Source: Scenedesmus sp. ARA3
Lineage: Eukaryota > Chlorophyta > Chlorophyceae > Sphaeropleales > Scenedesmaceae
Assembly (NCBI GenBank): GCA_004335835.1
Contig: RWJK01001793.1
Coordinates: 1,216-65,215 of the forward strand
Reading direction: 5' to 3'
Length of the DNA stretch: 64,000 nucleotides
Under the pieces are notes generated by a model. It did no database searches and was not told the origin of the DNA. It saw only the letters and a list, made by a program, of their open reading frames with translations. The position numbers and the translations under genes were made by a program. This document shows positions 48,295 through 59,800 of this stretch, piece by piece. How positions within the stretch are numbered: the first letter of the stretch is position 1; each line of letters starts with the position of its first letter.

Positions 48295-51200
48295 TCACTT
48301 GGATGCGAAGCTCTGAAAGTTGAAGGCGCCTGCTGGCTGGCCGCCCTGCGCTGCACCATCTGCTGGGGCGCCTGCAAAGTTGAAGCCGCCGGCTTGCTGC
48401 AGTGTGGGAAGCATGGCAAGCAGCAACAGCAAGCAGCAACAGCAAGCAGCAACAGACACAATAGGTCAGAGCCCTGTGCTGAGCACTGCTGCTGTTGAGA
48501 GGCACACATCTCTCCATCACAGTGGTGCCTTCTTGCGTGCAGCTACAGAGTCATGCACAGCACGAGAGGCTAACACATGTCCTGCACAGAAAAGATGCAA
48601 ACATAGGCTTCTGGCAAGCGTGCTGCTGGCCCACCTGTGCCGCTGGCGCCTGCCCGAACGCGTACTGGTTGCCTGCCAGCTGCGGGGCCAGGTTCTGGTC
48701 CTCCAGGCCCTCCTCGCACTCAAAGTAGGTCTCCAGCATGGACACAGCCTTCTCGTACAGGTCCTCGTTGGCGTGCTCCTGCAGGGGTGCAGCACGCAAA
48801 CATAACAAGCGTGCATAAGAACATCAGGCGGCTACCCAGGAGGCAAAGATCGGGTGTATGTACACACAAGGACCATATAACTGAGCTGTGTGCAGCAACA
48901 ATCAATGATTTGCGTTTGTCTGTTTCAATATTTCTGGTCCTTACTCTGTTCCTTAAAAACTTCAGGCAAAACAAATGAGCAGCACGTAAGCGCATCTCCG
49001 CCCGCACCTGCAGCGCCTCGATCTTGTCCAGGCCATCAGCGTCCTCCACCATCTGCGCGAAGGGGTTGTTGCCGCCGCCGCCAGGCATGCGCTTCAGCTG
49101 CTCGCCAACCTGCAGGGTGGGCAACACCACACAGCACAGGCATTCGTGGGTCAGCGCTTGCAGCCACTTCATGGAGGAACACAGGTGTTTCGACAACACG
49201 ACTTGCACGCACCTAAAGCGATGTGATCTGACACCAACATCAGCGCCCCACCCCCGCCCACCTTGGATGTTCTCAAGGCCCTCCAGCGCCACCACAACGT
49301 CTTACACCATCACGAGCTGATTGACCTCTACCCGGCCCCAATCCAGGCCGCCCAATCAACATCTATAAATGTGATTGGCGCACCTTGAGGATGTTCTCCA
49401 GGCCCTCCAGCGCCACGGTCACGATGCGCACGTCGGGCACGCCCAGCAGGTCGCACAGCGGGCGCACCGCGCCCACGTCCACCAGGTAGCGGATCTGCTC
49501 CGCGGTGCCGCCGCTGGTGGCGTTGCTGATGGCCCAGGCCGCCTCCTTCTTGATGTCAAACTCTGCAGACTGCGCCAAGGAAGACAGCAACAGAAGCAGT
49601 CCAGCGGCAGGCAGGGAGGTGCGTCAATGAGTTAGTATACGTGGCAACCATGGTGTTGGCTGCAGCCGCTACTGACGACTCACTTCACAAAATGAACGGC
49701 TGACGCAGCTGCCACCACTGTTGCTGCTTTGCACACCCACAGCAACACTCGCCCTCTGCCCCTGCCAGCCCAATGACTCCTGCGCCATGCACCTCCGCCC
49801 CAACACCCCACCCAAGCTAGTCCAATGCTGCAGCGCAGGCACACAAGCACACCCACGCACCTGCAGCAGGTGCACCAGTGGCGGCAGGATGTTGGCGTCG
49901 ATCACTGCCTGGATCTGCTCCTTGGTGCCCGCGGTGATGTTGGAGATTGTCCAGCACGCCTCCTTCTTGATGGACTTCTTGTGGTTGGCGGTCAGCAGCG
50001 TCAGCAGGCAGCCCAGCGCGCCGCAGTTGATGACCACCTGCGGGGATAGGGAGGTGCGCGGGCAGTGGTGTGTGCAGCAATGTGCAGCAATGTGACAGAA
50101 GAACGTCAGACCCACACATGCAGGGGTGCAGGGGCGGATAGAGCGCCTGACTGAAGGTGCGCCAAAAGAGTAGGAAAGAGCTAGCAGGTGCCGGCAGGGT
50201 GCATAACAAGCTGCGACGCTGTGCGCACCTGCGTCTGCATGTCGTTGCCGGTGACGATGTTGCCCACGGTGCGCAGTGCTGGCACCAGCACTGCGGGGGA
50301 GGAGTGCCTGCAAGCAGCAGCGCGGCAAGAGCATACACGTTGGATGCGCGCACCACAACAGTGATGAGGCCACACTGCGGCACGACAACTGCTGCGGACG
50401 AAGCCTGCAGCTGCCTTGACACTGCTCACATCATGTTCGCCAAACCTTTTTAAAAGGCCCAATGGCAATGCAAGCAGCAGAGCTGCAGCTGTCTTTTCAG
50501 CGCCTCTAACATCATAACCACAGCCACCTGCAAAACTTGAGGGACAGCAACAGCAAACTAACAAATGCCTGCCAGCACTCACAGCAGCAGCTCCACCAGG
50601 CGCCTGCACACGCCCGCCTCGATGACCTTGTCGATGCGGTCGTTGTCGCCGTCGCTGAGGTAGGACAGCGCCCAGCACGCGTCAGTCAGCACCTCCTCGT
50701 CCTCCGCGTGGATGAGCCGCGCCAGCGTGGGCAGCGCGCCGCGCGTCTGTGACCACGAAGGGAATCAGGGTCGCACGGCAGGGCAGGCAGGAGTAGCAGG
50801 CAGAGTGAGGCGTACTGCTTGGGGTAGGGATGAGGCGAGCCAGCGTTGGCAGCGTGATGAATTGCAACATGGGCGTGGTGAGACTGAATATGAGGATGTT
50901 AGTTAAAACACATCACTGCTGTCGCCCAGGCAATGCCCACACCTCCGCCCGCCCAACACACCACCACCCTTTAGCCAAACAGACGCCGCGCGCAACGCAC
51001 CACGGTGAAATTGGGAGGGGGCTTGCCGCGGCAGAAGTTGGACAGCGTCCAGGTCGCGTTGCGCAGCATGGACACCTTGCTGCCCTCGCGCAGCTGCTCC
51101 AGCAGCGGGGGCAGCGCGCCCGCGCCCAGCACCAGGTCGCGGCAGTTGGGCGAGTCGCCGGCAATGTTGCCCAGCGCCCAGACGGCCTGTACACGCAGCA

Positions 51201-53275
51201 GCAGGAGGACAAGCAGGACAAGGAAGGGACTCAAACATGCCCAGCACCCAGATGGCCTGGTAACAGCAGCACAGCGCACAGCACACATGAGAAGCAGGAG
51301 CAAAAGCAAACAAGGTTGCAGCAGTTGAAAAGGTCGCCGACAATCTTGCCCAGTGCCTACAAAACTTGCAGACATGTTGAAAATTTGCAGCACAAAGAAG
51401 AGCAGCAGGGCAACACACGTAGCACAGCTTGGCACGGCAGGGGTTAGGGACAACCGCAAACCAGTCGCTAATATGTGGACCCGTGGCAGCTAGCAGCAGC
51501 GACTGAGGAGGACTCCACGAGCAGGCCTCAACCATGGCGACGGCGCCTGAGGGGTAGCACCGATGCGTGTTGGCAAAGCACAGAACTGCTTCGACATCAC
51601 GCATCAGACCTACCCCACAGGCGCCAGCACCATGGTTGAGGACCTACTCGAGAACTCAGCACTGAAAGAGACGGTTACATGGAAGCGTGGTACAGCTGCA
51701 GAGGCATGCTTGAACAAAATGGACTGCTCTTTTCCATCTGTACAGGACCCGGCGGGCCAGCCATGGAACAACATACGCGACTTGAGCTGATCAGGGCCTT
51801 GCAGGACATGCGTCGCTGGGTTTGTGCAGCACCACACCCCGCTCCTGCGCTAGTAGCCGTGGTTGCTAGTAGCCGTGGTTGCTAATGCATACACATCACT
51901 ACACACTGCTGCACACATGTCGCTGCCCCCACTGCGCCGCATCGCTGGACAATCTGCTGGCCCGCACCTGCTCGCGTACGTCGTCGCTGGGCGACTGCAG
52001 CAGCTGCACAAAGATGGGCACTGCGCCCTCATCGATCACGGCCTTGGTGTGGTCGCTGGTGCCGCTGGCCACGTTGGTCAGCGCCCACGCGGCCTCAAAC
52101 TGCAGCTGCGGCATCTCCGCGCGCTTCAGGAAGTTGACAAACTGAGGGATGACGTTCTGCTTGATCACCTCCTCAATGGGAGGGTTGCGCTCTACATGAC
52201 AGCAGGGAGTGCGGCGCAGCAGGGTAATGGACAGTGCGGGTGGCACTTGAGGTGTGAATCACAGGTCATGGTGATGAAGCTGGATTGCAGAGGAGGGGAA
52301 GGGTTGGTCAACTGTCCTGCAAACGTGTAGGCATTGCTAGCATCGCTGTTGCTGATGGTCTTGTCTTGTTGATGTACTGCTGGATCACTGTATCGCCTAC
52401 AGGCAGAGCAGCTGCAGCTTGGTGCGCATCAGACGTGCTTTGCGGGTGCATCTGATGCTTGCAGGAAAGGCAAAAACAATCAGCGGCTGCCAGTGGCTGC
52501 CAGCTGACAATGCAAAATCACTGTTTTTTTGCACTGTAAGTGCTGCCCGCAGGCCTTGCAGTCCATCAAATCGCTGCCAGCCCAACATACCAATGCGACA
52601 TATTCGATCGTGCCAGGCACAGCTACCATATATAAGGGTGTGCACTTGTTATCAGCAGCTGTGGAGCTGTGCGACAGCAGCTGCTGCTCCTTCAGTGAGC
52701 GATCGCATGCATGCACTGGCTGCTGCGCTGCAATTTCAAATCCAACCGCAGCAGCAACTGCTGCACTGCTTGACGGCTGCTCCTGAGGTCGTTGCAGCCT
52801 GCTACTAGCCAAGGAATCAGCGCGAAGAGGCAAGAGCACGGCTCACCAATGGACAGCAGCTTGCGGAACCACTGCGTGGCCTCATACTGATCCTGGGGGT
52901 TCTGGCTGTACAGGCCCTGCACCTTGGCGGGCAGCTCGTCCAGTTGCTGCGATCAGGGCAACCGCGAAGCAGCAGCCGAGTCAGATAGTGCCTGATCATG
53001 ATGGGGCAGCCTTTCAATGCACAGCATGCGCCTAGAAGCGCCTGGCTGAGCGCCCATGCCCACACCTTGTTCTGCAGCGCAAGTGAAGTGCGCGCAGAGC
53101 TGTCCTCCATAGCATATGAGGGCCCAGCGTTGACCATACGCTTCTTCTGCAGGTTCTCATCGCGCTTGTTCTTGCGCAGCTCGATGATGTTGTCCTCCCT
53201 CTTCCTGCGAGCGTCGTCCGCGTCCACGCCCTTCTTGTATTCCTTTTTGCGGGGAACTCCCGCAGCAGGCTTCAT
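48295..53275 (-). CDS. importin subunit alpha (karyopherin alpha)
   Basis: Nuclear import adaptor that binds classical nuclear localisation signals and hands cargo to importin beta. Eleven exons: 53066-53275, 52847-52946, 51968-52191, 51001-51186, 50583-50746, 50229-50307, 49861-50037, 49384-49569, 49008-49109, 48635-48778, 48295-48396. All phases agree; 557 residues, the normal size. The N-terminal importin-beta-binding domain has [18 protein letters not shown] (about 17-34). Armadillo repeats follow with the NLS-groove Trp/Asn pairs: [74 protein letters not shown] and [12 protein letters not shown]. The C-terminal CAS-binding [13 protein letters not shown] and [12 protein letters not shown] are present. 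The tail carries two FNF motifs ([15 protein letters not shown]), similar to the GGFNFG end of plant importin alphas. ATG 53275 begins [11 protein letters not shown]. Divergent from the gene at 53649. Confidence 0.96.
49259..49292 (-). repeat. copy of importin alpha exon 8 end, in intron 8
   Basis: Matches 49381-49416 apart from a 2-base deletion and one mismatch. The original encodes [11 protein letters not shown] and its donor; the copy, about 122 bp downstream on the minus strand, still reads VALEGLENI. Confidence 0.9.
50828..50856 (-). repeat. copy of importin alpha exon 5 start, in intron 4
   Basis: Matches 50710-50738 at 25 of 29 bases. The original encodes LPTLARLIH at the beginning of exon 5; the copy reads LPTLARLIP and lies upstream of the acceptor. 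Confidence 0.8.
51228..51259 (-). repeat. copy 1 of importin alpha exon 4 start, in intron 3
   Basis: Resembles the start of exon 4 at about 51153-51186. On the minus strand it reads [10 protein letters not shown] against [12 protein letters not shown], preceded by a bases-conserved CAG. It carries a short deletion. Confidence 0.75.
51332..51357 (-). repeat. copy 2 of importin alpha exon 4 start, in intron 3
   Basis: Matches the exon 4 block AGTCGCCGGCAATGTTGCCC and following bases at 22 of 26. Reads ALGKIVGDL on the minus strand. Together with copy 1 it makes a three-member series of decreasing length. Confidence 0.7.
51505..51661. repeat. imperfect inverted repeat in importin alpha intron 3
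   Basis: Core arms 51526-51557 and 51610-51641 are complementary at 28 of 32 bases. Weaker pairing extends outwards on both sides and inwards to a loop of about 18 bases at 51574-51591, giving a foldback of about 150 bp or more. Could be a small foldback mobile element or a hairpin-RNA source. The right arm lies in an open plus-strand frame reading [18 protein letters not shown]. Confidence 0.75.
51851..51882. repeat. two tandem 16-mers in importin alpha intron 3
   Basis: TAGTAGCCGTGGTTGC occurs twice head to tail without mismatch. Confidence 0.9.
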
Positions 53276-53648
53276 CGTGGCGTTGCGTGCAAGTGGCAAA
53301 CGTGTTCAAACTGTGCAAGCAAGGCCGCTGCACTGGTAGTGCTGTTCCCTCAGCACGTCGTGCCTGCTCAAATCCAAGAAGCTGAGGTGAACGGCAGCTA
53401 ATGGGCTCTTGATCGTCGCTCGAAGTTGAATTCAGGCCGTTGTTTAGGTTTGGAGAAATGTAACAAGTTGGCCGCGTCCTTCTTGACCGTGAGGCTGGCA
53501 AGAGCTGCACGTTAGTTTTCAGTTTGTTCTTGACTCTTATCTGTTTTCGCTGTGTCTTTTTGTAAACTGTACTGGCCGGCTGCTTCCAGTTCGCGGCAGC
53601 GCCCTACCACATACATAGCCTCGCAGAGTTAGGCAGCAACCACAGCAA
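53276..53648. promoter_or_regulatory. bidirectional promoter region
   Basis: Importin alpha and the Gln-rich repeat protein start 373 bp apart and point away from each other, so both promoters share this spacer. No TATA box is evident at a convincing distance from either start. Position alone supports the call. Confidence 0.6.
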
Positions 53649-54758
53649 ATGGCGCCTCGAGCCAGGTCAGTCAGCCGCCCCAGGGCCCTGCCATGGCAGC
53701 CCATGCAGCCCCAGCGCCACATGAAGCCTCGAAGCATCCGCGGCAAGCGCGCCTTCCACAGCAGCATGCCGGCCTTTCGCAGCGCAGCAGGCTTCTTCAA
53801 ACCATCAGCTCATGCACTAGGTGCACAGTTACCACCAGCAGTGGCTCCCATGCGGCCTTATGTCAGCCATTTGTCAAGACCTCGGGTCTGGCAGCCCGCC
53901 CCACCCGCAGTGCATGGATGCGGCCATCAGGGGGCATGGCCCGTTCAGCAGCATCGGTTGCCGCCGCAGCAGCAACAGCAGCAGCAGCAGGCACCCCAGC
54001 AGCTCAAGAAGCGTGTACGCAGAGCCAGGCAGCGCAGGCAGCAGAGGCAGCGCAGGGCGTTTGCCCGGCAGCAGCAGAAGCCGCAGCCTACGCTCTTTGC
54101 TCCGCCTGCACCGCTGCTTGACAATGACTTCTACATGGCGCGTGCTGAGCGGGAGAGGCAGGAGCAGGGCGTGAGGCAGATGGACTACTTCCTGTACCCT
54201 GCTGCAGCTGCAGCAGGTGCAGGCGACCGCCAGCCAGCAGTCATGTTTGCTCCTGCAGCGCCCTTGGTCAACAATGAAATGCTCATGGCTCGTGCCGAGC
54301 AGGAGCGTGCAGGAGCAGCAGTCCTGCTGCAGCAGCAGCAGCAGCCCCTGCCGCAGCAGCAGGCTGTCAGCAGTGCTCTCTTTGCGCCTCTGACACCTGC
54401 TGTTGATGAGCAGCCGCTTGCTGGCAGCCAGGCAGTGTCACCAGCAGCCGCACCTGTTTTGATGCCACAGTTGCAGCAGCTGCAGCAGCAGCTGCAGAAG
54501 GTGCACATCCAGGAGATCCCCTGCAGCCAGCAGCAGCACAGCCAGCAGGAAGCAGATGAGGAGCAGCAGCAGCAGTATGAAGATGAAGCCAACTTTACCC
54601 TGGAGGAGGTGTGCAGCTGGTACCCTGTCGTGCAGGCATCCCTCAAGTCGACCCAGCGCGTCAACCTGCCAGCAGATGTGGCCGGCCGCCAGCCCGACGC
54701 CTCTGGCTTCTTCTCTGTGCTCACCCGCACCGTTAGCGATGCCAGCTCGTGCTGCTGA
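53649..54758 (+). CDS. Gln-rich protein with three internal repeats
   Basis: Single-exon gene of 369 residues, ATG 53649, TGA 54756. Not recognised. Residues 1-60 are Arg/Pro/Phe-rich (MKPRSIRGKRAFHSSM). After a Gln run there is a very basic patch (KKRVRRARQRRQQRQRRAFA) that could be a nuclear localisation or RNA-binding segment. Then three diverged repeats: LFAPPAPLLDNDFYMARAER, MFAPAAPLVNNEMLMARAEQ and LFAPLTPAVDEQPLAGS. The C-terminal part has a Gln-rich helix (LQQLQQQLQKVHIQEI), an acidic stretch and a final folded-looking end FTLEEVCSWYPVVQASLK. Sharing a promoter region with importin alpha may mean co-expression. Function unknown. Confidence 0.75.
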   Translation: MAPRARSVSRPRALPWQPMQPQRHMKPRSIRGKRAFHSSMPAFRSAAGFFKPSAHALGAQLPPAVAPMRPYVSHLSRPRVWQPAPPAVHGCGHQGAWPVQQHRLPPQQQQQQQQAPQQLKKRVRRARQRRQQRQRRAFARQQQKPQPTLFAPPAPLLDNDFYMARAERERQEQGVRQMDYFLYPAAAAAGAGDRQPAVMFAPAAPLVNNEMLMARAEQERAGAAVLLQQQQQPLPQQQAVSSALFAPLTPAVDEQPLAGSQAVSPAAAPVLMPQLQQLQQQLQKVHIQEIPCSQQQHSQQEADEEQQQQYEDEANFTLEEVCSWYPVVQASLKSTQRVNLPADVAGRQPDASGFFSVLTRTVSDASSCC

Positions 54759-56845
54759 ATGTGCAACAGCCTTGCTTGCTTGATTGCTACTTGCGTGTGC
54801 ATGCGCTCTCAGCCTTGCTACTTGCAGTGGCAGCGCCTGCGTGTGCTTGCTTGCCACATGTTGCTGTCTTGCAGCCAGTCGGCTAGCTAGGCAGCGCATC
54901 GTGCATGCGTAGCGTGCTGCTGTTTGCAGTCTGCGCCGCTGCTTGCTGCTGCAGCTAGGGATGTTTCGGCTCCCCTGGTCTTCAGTCGCGCGGCACATGG
55001 TGCCCTCTCCATTCAAGGCGGTGCAGCCGCGCAGCCTTGCCAGGCGCAATCTTCACTGTCTCAAGTGGTGGGTTTCAAGCTGTGTCATAGTACTGTGCAG
55101 TAGGATTGGGTCCACACTGGTGTGTGGTAGATGCTGGGCAGATGTGTGGTGGTGCTTGATGCCGCACTAACGGCTGCGTGCAAACCTGCAGATCAGCCAG
55201 CAATGAGGGTGTACCGCAGTGTCGCAGCAGTCCTGTTACATGTGTAAGCTGGCAACACCTGTACGTGACATGCTGGCCTCGAAACTTGCGCTTACATCTG
55301 CAGGTCCCCCACTTCAGGCAGGGGCAGGCGCCCGCTGTCGGTTACCTCCTGTGCAAGGGCCCTTCAGTTCTTAGGTTGGTGGTCAGCGGTGCGAGTCCTC
55401 CTAGCTGCATGGGCAGCTGCTGCATATTGCATGCTGTGTTGTATCAAATACAGAATGTGTGCTTAGTGTATGTTACTGTGCTGCTGCCTGTCTCGCAGTC
55501 GCTGTGCATGCTGAGTGCGACAGCAGCGCATGTAGCAGTGCAATCAACGCCCTGAGCAAGGGTAGTGTGTTGTATCTGTCGGTTGCATTGGTGGTGTGCT
55601 CTGGGTCCGCTGCTGGTTGTGCTTCTTCTGGCTGCAGCCCTGCTGCGCTGCGCAGGTACAGGTGGCCGCCAGTGCTGGTGGCTTCTGCCTGTGCAGCGTT
55701 GGGAGTTGGCGCAGGTGTCGTCATAGGTTTGACTTCACAGGTTTGCAAGGATACAGTGCTTTCAGTAGCAGCACCTTTCACTTTGTCATGAAACGAGCAG
55801 ATATTTTTTTCCGTGCAGTTTGTTGCTAGCAGCATGCCAGGTGTTTATGCTTGCACTGCAGCCTGAACTGCAGCTTTGGTAGTGTTGACAGGAATGCAGA
55901 TGCTGCAGCACATGTGTTGCGTGTCTTTCTTGTAGCGTAGCGCGTCCTGCTAGATTTTTTATGCAGGGCGCGCAGCGCAGGGTGGCAGTGGATGCAGGTG
56001 GTGGAGTCCGTCGGGAGTCGCCTGACCTGCCCCTCCCTGTGGAGCCTCCTTTCCCGATGCGCCCCTTTCCTGATGGTCGGTGCTGGTGTCTTGAAGAGTG
56101 GAGAATCGAGAAGTGATCTAGAGTCGTCAAGATCACCATTTGTAACAACATATATGGACTGCGTCTCAGGCTCAGGCTTGGTTCTTCATGCGAGGCTGTG
56201 CACAGCTCTTGGACACCTGTAGGCAGCTGTGCACCATTGCACCGCAGCGCCAGTAGGGACGGGTGGTGCAAATGAGATTGCCTTGAATATTGCTTGCAGC
56301 TGGATCAGCCAGCAGCACTGCAGTTGTAGCAGCCTGTCTTTGAGCAGTGCGCCAATCAGGCCCTGCATTTGCGGGCTTACAGGCCATGGGAGGGTGCATC
56401 ACCCAATCAACTCGAATCAATCGTCTGAAAGGTCAGATAAAGCCACGATGGCGCAGAGGTATTGTTCTCTGACCCGGCAGGTGTCCTGTGGCAGTCGAGC
56501 CCAGCCAATGCGGGAGAGCCAGCGACTGTTGACCTGTGGCACTTGCAAAGGTCGCTCGCACTGTGATGACATGCTCGTGCACAATATTAACCAATAAGTA
56601 CGAAAATAAACAACATTTAGCGGTGAATACGAAGGCCGGCGGTGCCATGTCACTGCCAGAAACCGATGCCAGTCGACCTTCCTGCGACGTGGCTTCAGCA
56701 GGCATGCGCAGCGACACTGACGCTGAGACCAAATGCCTTTTCATACCCCATTGATTTCTTTGCTGCGACGGCTAAGTAAAACAAGGACCTGATCACTGGA
56801 GTAGAGTTGGTTGAGAGGGCTTCCAGTGCGCTGTTGTCAGCAAAC
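54759..56845. other. 2.1 kb intergenic, no gene seen
   Basis: Lies between the Gln-rich gene and GH31, both on the plus strand. TGTAA at 55241-55245 is a distant candidate poly(A) signal. Open frames are short and without motifs or splice partners. Confidence 0.45.
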
Positions 56846-59800
56846 ATGCAACAGCCGCTACTGTTGATTCTGTTTACTGTGTTAGCGCATCAATGTGCCG
56901 TGGAGGCTTCAGGTAGGTGGTCCGTCGGCTTGTACTGTACCAGCCAAACCAGCATAACGGTTTGTGCGCAGTCAAGTACACTGTGACCGGGAAGTTCAAA
57001 CCAATGCACGAATCTGTGCCTAATCCAGAGCGAACTGTGAATGACAGTCCGACTGAGGATGTGAAAGCGCCTGTTGCCTCGTCAGCAGCATAAACACCAA
57101 TGCATGCCAGCACCAGCACAGCTCATGCAGGTTCACAGCCCGTGATCAGCAACGCAATCTGCTGCTGCTTATGTTTTGCAGTTGACCAATCACCTCGCCA
57201 GAGGCCGGCACCAGGCGGCCAGGCGAATGCAGGAGGCAGGGGCGGCACTGCTAACACTGATGCAGGCAGTGCAGCTCCTGCAAAGCCCAGTGCGGCAGCA
57301 GCAGAGCAGCAGTGGCGCACCTACCTGCACACCAGGGAGGGCCTCGCCAAGGAGGGCCTGATTGATGGCAGCAGCAGCAGACCCTCAGGTAAGGATTTTT
57401 TGGCAACTTCTGCATTGTGCAATGGCAGTCTGTGCTGTTGTCACCAAGCGGTACATATGTACCGCATGACAATTATTTGCATTCATGTCGGCCGCTGCTC
57501 TGGCTCGTACAGGCGACACAGACAGCTGCAGTTTGTTGTTGCTGCCATCTCTATGCCTCTTCTTCAAACCGGTCTCAAGCATGCTGCTTGAACGCTGGCA
57601 GCCAGCGATCGCCGCACACAGCATGAAGCTGTCCAGTGCAGCAGTAGAGCCTAACAAACCAGCAAGCACCACAACAACAAACAATGCGCGACACCATGCT
57701 GCAGGCGCTACTGTGTCCCGCCTGAGGCTTAGCAAGGAGGTGCTGCCTGAGTATGGCCCCAGCTTTGAGCGGCTGACTGTTGAGGCCACTCCAGAGACGC
57801 CCACGAGGCTGCACATCAAGGTGTTCCCCACAGACAGCAAGCGCTGGGAGGTGCCAGAGAGCATTGTGCCTAGGTGAGGAAGCCGGCTGCTTGGATGCAT
57901 GAAGCAGCAGCCAGTGCGAGGGTGATAGCAAGGAGCTGGAGAGCATGAAGCAATTGCTGCGTCTGCTGTGAAGCTTTGTTGCTGTGACTGCCAAACAGGA
58001 TGTGTAGGTCAGCAGCGATTGGCAGCAGGATAGTGCATGCAGCGCAGCAGCACTTGAAAAATGACGCTGCACCACACGCTGCTTTGCGCTACATGAAGCG
58101 CACTGTCACATGTGCTGTGCGGTGGGAGCGGCAGTGTTGCTGCTGGTGCTGCCATCCCCACAACAGAGATGCCAGCGCAACTCGCGCCCACTTGCGCCCC
58201 ATTCTGACGAAATTGGCACCACCTGTGGCTGCAGGCCCCAGCCCCAGCCAGGACTGCTAAGCAGCAGCCTCACCTACGACTTCAGCACGCAGCACGAGCA
58301 GCATGACGGCCAGGGCGCAGACGCATTCGCAATGAAGGTCAACCGCAGATCAAATGGAGCGCCGCTGTTTGACACAACTGGCAGCAGGTGAGCACAAAAA
58401 AACCGTAGCAGCAGGCGCATGTGCTGAACTGCACGCAGCAGCTGTGGCATGCTTGCTGTTCGACACAACGGGCAACGAGTGAGGGTGTGGGGGGAGGGTG
58501 CGTGAGTGTAGCAGCAGCAGAGGTGCAGCTGGATGGGCACAGGCTGATTTGCGCAGTTGCAGCATGCCAGTAGCAGTGTGTCCAGCCCAGCAACATGTAT
58601 AGATTGCACTGGGACATGCTTGCTGCTGGCTCACCTGACAAACTCGCGCACATGGTGAAGTGTCTACGTGCTGCCGACTCCTCAGAGTTGGGTCATGCAT
58701 CTAATATCACGTACCTCGTGCATTAGTGTCAACTCACAAGTATTCGCACCGGACATCGTGCAGGTTTGTGTTCAAGGACCAGTACATTGAGCTGACCACC
58801 AAGCTGCCCAAGACTGCTGACGTCATGGGCCTGGGGCAGATGATCCTGCCGGGCACGAGCGTCATCCTGCCTCGGGACGGCACCCCGATTACGCTCTGGA
58901 ACAGGGACCTGCCGGGTGCCCTCGCAGAGCCCTACGCCAACCTGTACGGTGCGTGCCATGCCTTGTTATGTTATGGCAGCTGTCTCCTGCTGAGTTATCA
59001 ATAGCAGCTCCTGCCAGTCTACTGCAGCTTGCATCAGACATATGCAGCCAGCGACCAACGTTCCAGTGACATTGCACCCTACGCTGTGCATTGCAGCAGG
59101 TCGTAGCACAGATACAAACTGCAGCACTTGCTGTGTTTGCTTTCATACCTTGCGAATGGCTGGCTTTTGCTGCTGCCGCTGCATCATGTCATTGTCCTGC
59201 TGCCAGGCTCCCACCCCTTCTACCTGCAGGCCAACCGTGACGGCTTCTCCCATGGTGTGCTGTTCCTAAGCAGCAACGGCATGGATGTGCTGCTCAATGA
59301 GACCAGCCTCACCTACAAGTGAGCCGGCAGCTTGCATAAATATGCCTGATTGCAGTAGCCAGCAGGTGCACAACCGTGGATGCACATGACCTGTGCAGAG
59401 TGATTTAATGAGACCAGCCTCACCTACAAGTGAGCGGGCAGCTTGGCCACAGGCCACAGAACTGCTGCGTGTTAGTCACTTGTTGTGGCGATGTACCCCA
59501 CATCCCTAGCACTGCTGCAGCATGATGCAGGTGATTATGTTGTTTGCCATCACCATCACTGACAGCAGAGCCCGTAGCATGCACTAACCTGGGGCTGCCT
59601 GCCATATCACACACCAAAACCTTTCATCATTGCTCAACTACAACCTTTGCCGCTGCTGCTGCAGGGTGATTGGTGGCCTTGTTGACCTGTACATTTTCAC
59701 TGGCCCTTCCCCTGAGGAGGTCATCGCGCAGTACCAGCAGGTCATCGGCACCCCTGGCATGCCTCCCTTCTGGGCACTCGGCAACCACCAAGCGCGCTGG

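Noticed and set aside
54185..54802. Minus-strand Cys/Ser-rich frame of 205 residues
   Set aside because: Antisense shadow of the Gln-rich repeat protein on the plus strand.
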